NCBI GenBank assembly: GCA_021292105.1
Contig: CM037874.1
Location: 29,378,300-29,442,299 of the forward strand
Length of the DNA stretch: 64,000 nt
Direction: 5' to 3'
DNA from: Anadara kagoshimensis
Lineage: Eukaryota > Mollusca > Bivalvia > Arcoida > Arcidae
A program made the position numbers and the translations under genes. A model generated the notes under the pieces. It did no database searches. It was given only the letters and a program-made list of their open reading frames with translations, and had not been told where the DNA came from. Shown piece by piece: positions 62,401 through 64,000 of the stretch (within the stretch, counting starts at the first letter, position 1; the number at the start of each line of letters is the position of its first letter).

Positions 62401-64000
62401 TAATGAATATGTAACCAGTTTACCTTTACAGATGCTACTTTACTTCAATATCTTTTATGCACCATTTTGGCTTACAGGCACCCTTGTTGCTTTTGAAGTA
62501 AAAGTAAGTATGTATACACAGCCCTCAATTTTGTCAGCTAAAATGGTGGCCAAATCGACCTGGAATTGTGTCTGGCAACCTAAAATTTCTAAATGTTGAG
62601 CAGCTTGTCCACTTTAAAGTTGAACTTTTTTTTACCAGAGTACAGATAATATTTCTGCGTCACAAAATTTTCACAATACTTCTACCAATTCAGGCAATAT
62701 AATGGACACTTTACATTAGTGATGGGAATCGGTTGCATTTTCATAATCGATTAATCGGTTACAATCGGAAGATGATTTCGATCGATTTTCCGATTATAAT
62801 CAGTTAATAAATTGAAGCGGAAATTACAAAGTAAATTAGATTAAATTCTTATTTTTAGTCTTGATAATATCTGCAAAATATTTGTATCTCAGTTAAGACT
62901 TCAAATATCCTCCAGTTTTCTGATCATTTACTCTAAAATAGTACTAAGCACACACATATAGTACAATGCTTTTATAATCATACAACAGACTGTGCAAATA
63001 TTACACACAAGCTCCAAACCAACCGTTTCGTTTTTCCATAAACGAACTTCAGTAAATAATTGAAATTGATCGATTATTAGATCAAAAACAAACATAATAA
63101 TCCATGTCCGAATCACAATCCAGAAGCAAAGTAAAAACTTTGGAACTGACAAGTTAGGTTAGACACGTGAACTTCCACCAGGGAAGTGAGACCAGGTGCT
63201 CCGGAAGGGTAAGCACCTCCTGTTTAGCTAGCTACATCCACCACGTGTTAAATCAAAATTGTGTGAAAGGAACAGATTTTAGAATCGATTATCTCTAATC
63301 GGATGCTCAAACGATTAGATATCAATTAAATTGATTAATCGGTTCATCACTACTTTACGTCATCATTATTGTTATATATAACACTTGATATATGGAAGTG
63401 ATTGTCAGTTTTAAAAAAGGGCACTTTTGTTTTCAATACCTAAAAGATGCCTTAATTTGTCTTCATTTGCAAGAAAAGATTGCCTGGCCACTTGGAATTT
63501 CCACTGGCCACCTGAAAATTTAAATTGGTGGCCTAGCTGGCCACTTGGTTTTGAAACCCACTCTGAGGGCTGGTACAGACTTACCAGCACATGTAACAGT
63601 ATTTTTATCTGTGTAGTCTTAAAAAGTTGCTTCTAGTAGTAAGCACATCACAGTGCCTCTCACCACCTAGGTATGAATCCCACTTGGGCAGATCCTTGTG
63701 TGAGAGAGGTATTTTGGTTGTTTTCTCTTGGCACTCCGGTTTCCTCCACTCCAAGATTAGTGTAAGTTGGTATAGCTGGTAAGTAAAACAAAAAATATTG
63801 ACTAGAGCATAAAACGCAGTTGTTTCGCTTCATTATTAGTGAGCATTTCTCTGGCTGGTCAGTTTGACTTTGTAGTATAATGTGTCAATATTTTGTTTAT
63901 TTTCAGTGGTCTTATTTGGATATATTGTACCAGATCATTCTGATAGCTATATATGGTGTATACACAGTTATTGAAATTATACGTCTTTATGTTGGTTTTA
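59365..64000 (+). CDS. TMEM17: TMEM17, transition-zone membrane protein (5' part; continues beyond window)
   Basis: TMEM17 is a small four-helix protein of the ciliary transition zone (MKS module) that helps gate ciliary membrane composition. Exons seen are 59365-59467, 62400-62503 and 63907 onward, with matching phases (103+104 nt = 69 codons). The start is MEATLRKTVTSVTGVLFPVT, followed by NEYVTSLPLQMLLYFNIFYA, PFWLTGTLVAFEVK, and WSYLDILYQIILIAIYGVYT with IEIIRLYVGF. Human TMEM17 has NEMVSSLALQMSLYFNTYYFPLWW and IEAIRLYLGYVGN at the same places. Relatives TMEM216 and TMEM80 fit less well. Helices 3 and 4 lie outside the window. Confidence 0.9.
59750..59985 (+). mobile_element. SINE family B fragment in TMEM17 intron 1
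   Basis: tagagtgcttgcttcatatg tgaccaggtctgaccgacac, aacgccaagcacctggcatt, ccctgcacatggcaaagg and ggtataagtgaagtattctt. It combines words of the plus- and minus-type copies. Confidence 0.55.
60256..61586. mobile_element. 1.33-kb foldback element in TMEM17 intron 1
   Basis: The left arm starts ggggtataaaatgtgtaggc ggg and the right arm ends cccgcctacacattttatacccc. The arms are about 600 bp. Each arm carries two diverged ~240-bp subunits (caattttcaatgatttatat ... gtgggctacactttttt). The centre near 60915 lies in cctcccgtgtaatggtgaac ... gatggcggcg. Nothing in it codes. Confidence 0.85.
61957..62129. mobile_element. short TIR element, copy 2
   Basis: ctaggtttccattaatttaa to ggctaccaggaatggaaaca. 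Inverse of 21928-22090. Confidence 0.7.
62400..62503 (+). CDS. TMEM17: TMEM17 exon 2: first membrane helix
   Basis: It encodes GNEYVTSLPLQMLLYFNIFY APFWLTGTLVAFEVK. The acceptor is tatttttag and the donor AAA|GTAAGT. Confidence 0.93.
62718..63352. mobile_element. ~635-bp TIR element in TMEM17 intron 2
   Basis: Left gtgatgggaatcggttgcat; right gattaatcggttcatcac. Inner TIR regions are full of cgatta/taatcg words. It contains the repeat shared with 30795-30965 (63100-63285). Confidence 0.65.
63640..63772 (+). mobile_element. SINE-like copy, family A, reverse orientation
   Basis: cacagtgcctctcaccacct, aatcccacttgggcagatcc and ggcactccggtttcctccac are the reverse of the family order. It ends shortly before TMEM17 exon 3. 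Confidence 0.55.
63907..64000 (+). CDS. TMEM17: TMEM17 exon 3 (cut by window edge): second helix and IRLYVGF motif
   Basis: After ttttcag it reads WSYLDILYQIILIAIYGVYT and VIEIIRLYVGF in phase 0. It runs open to the end of the window. Confidence 0.92.

Overview
This window is A+T-rich, intron-rich, repeat-dense animal DNA. The three genes I can build, the dense population of small inverted-repeat elements, the tRNA-headed SINEs and the frequent acatgtac/accggtac words suggest a lophotrochozoan, most likely a bivalve mollusc. That placement rests on recognition of style, not on a search.

Three host genes are readable by splicing, and in all three the intron phases agree. (1) VMP1 lies on the minus strand (28734 to 10893). 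It has twelve well-supported coding exons plus one doubtful 90-nt cassette and encodes an ER multispanning protein of the VTT/DedA class used in autophagy and lipid scrambling. Its N-terminus is unusual: a separate first exon and the start of exon 2 together encode a complete SAP-like motif in front of the normal VMP1 start region. (2) SPAG5 (astrin) lies on the minus strand (57656 to 34954). It has 22 coding exons and about 1454 residues: a disordered N-terminal half rich in Ser-Pro/Cys-Ser-Pro repeats, a long coiled coil, a linker with the astrin-like SFLSLVMQAV motif, and a conserved C-terminal helical end. One exon (40237-40816) is one base short of the required phase, at an A7 run. (3) TMEM17 lies on the plus strand from 59365. 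Three exons are seen and the gene runs off the right edge. It is a four-helix protein of the ciliary transition zone.

Layout: 1-10.9 kb holds no recognisable gene, only elements and A+T-rich DNA. 10.9-28.7 kb is VMP1. 28.7-35.0 kb is intergenic. 35.0-57.9 kb is SPAG5. 57.9-59.4 kb is the head-to-head spacer between SPAG5 and TMEM17. 59.4-64 kb is the start of TMEM17 with a very large intron 1.

The repeats include two 1.6-1.7 kb elements built of 145-bp tandem units carrying nuclear-receptor-like half-site clusters, several TIR/MITE families each with two to four copies, foldback elements (a 1.33-kb hairpin in TMEM17 intron 1 is the largest), a 1.99-kb TIR element with a TA duplication in a SPAG5 intron, SINE families, one LINE 3' fragment and satellite-like arrays. 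No LTR element, virus-like element, CRISPR array or canonical RNA gene was recognised.
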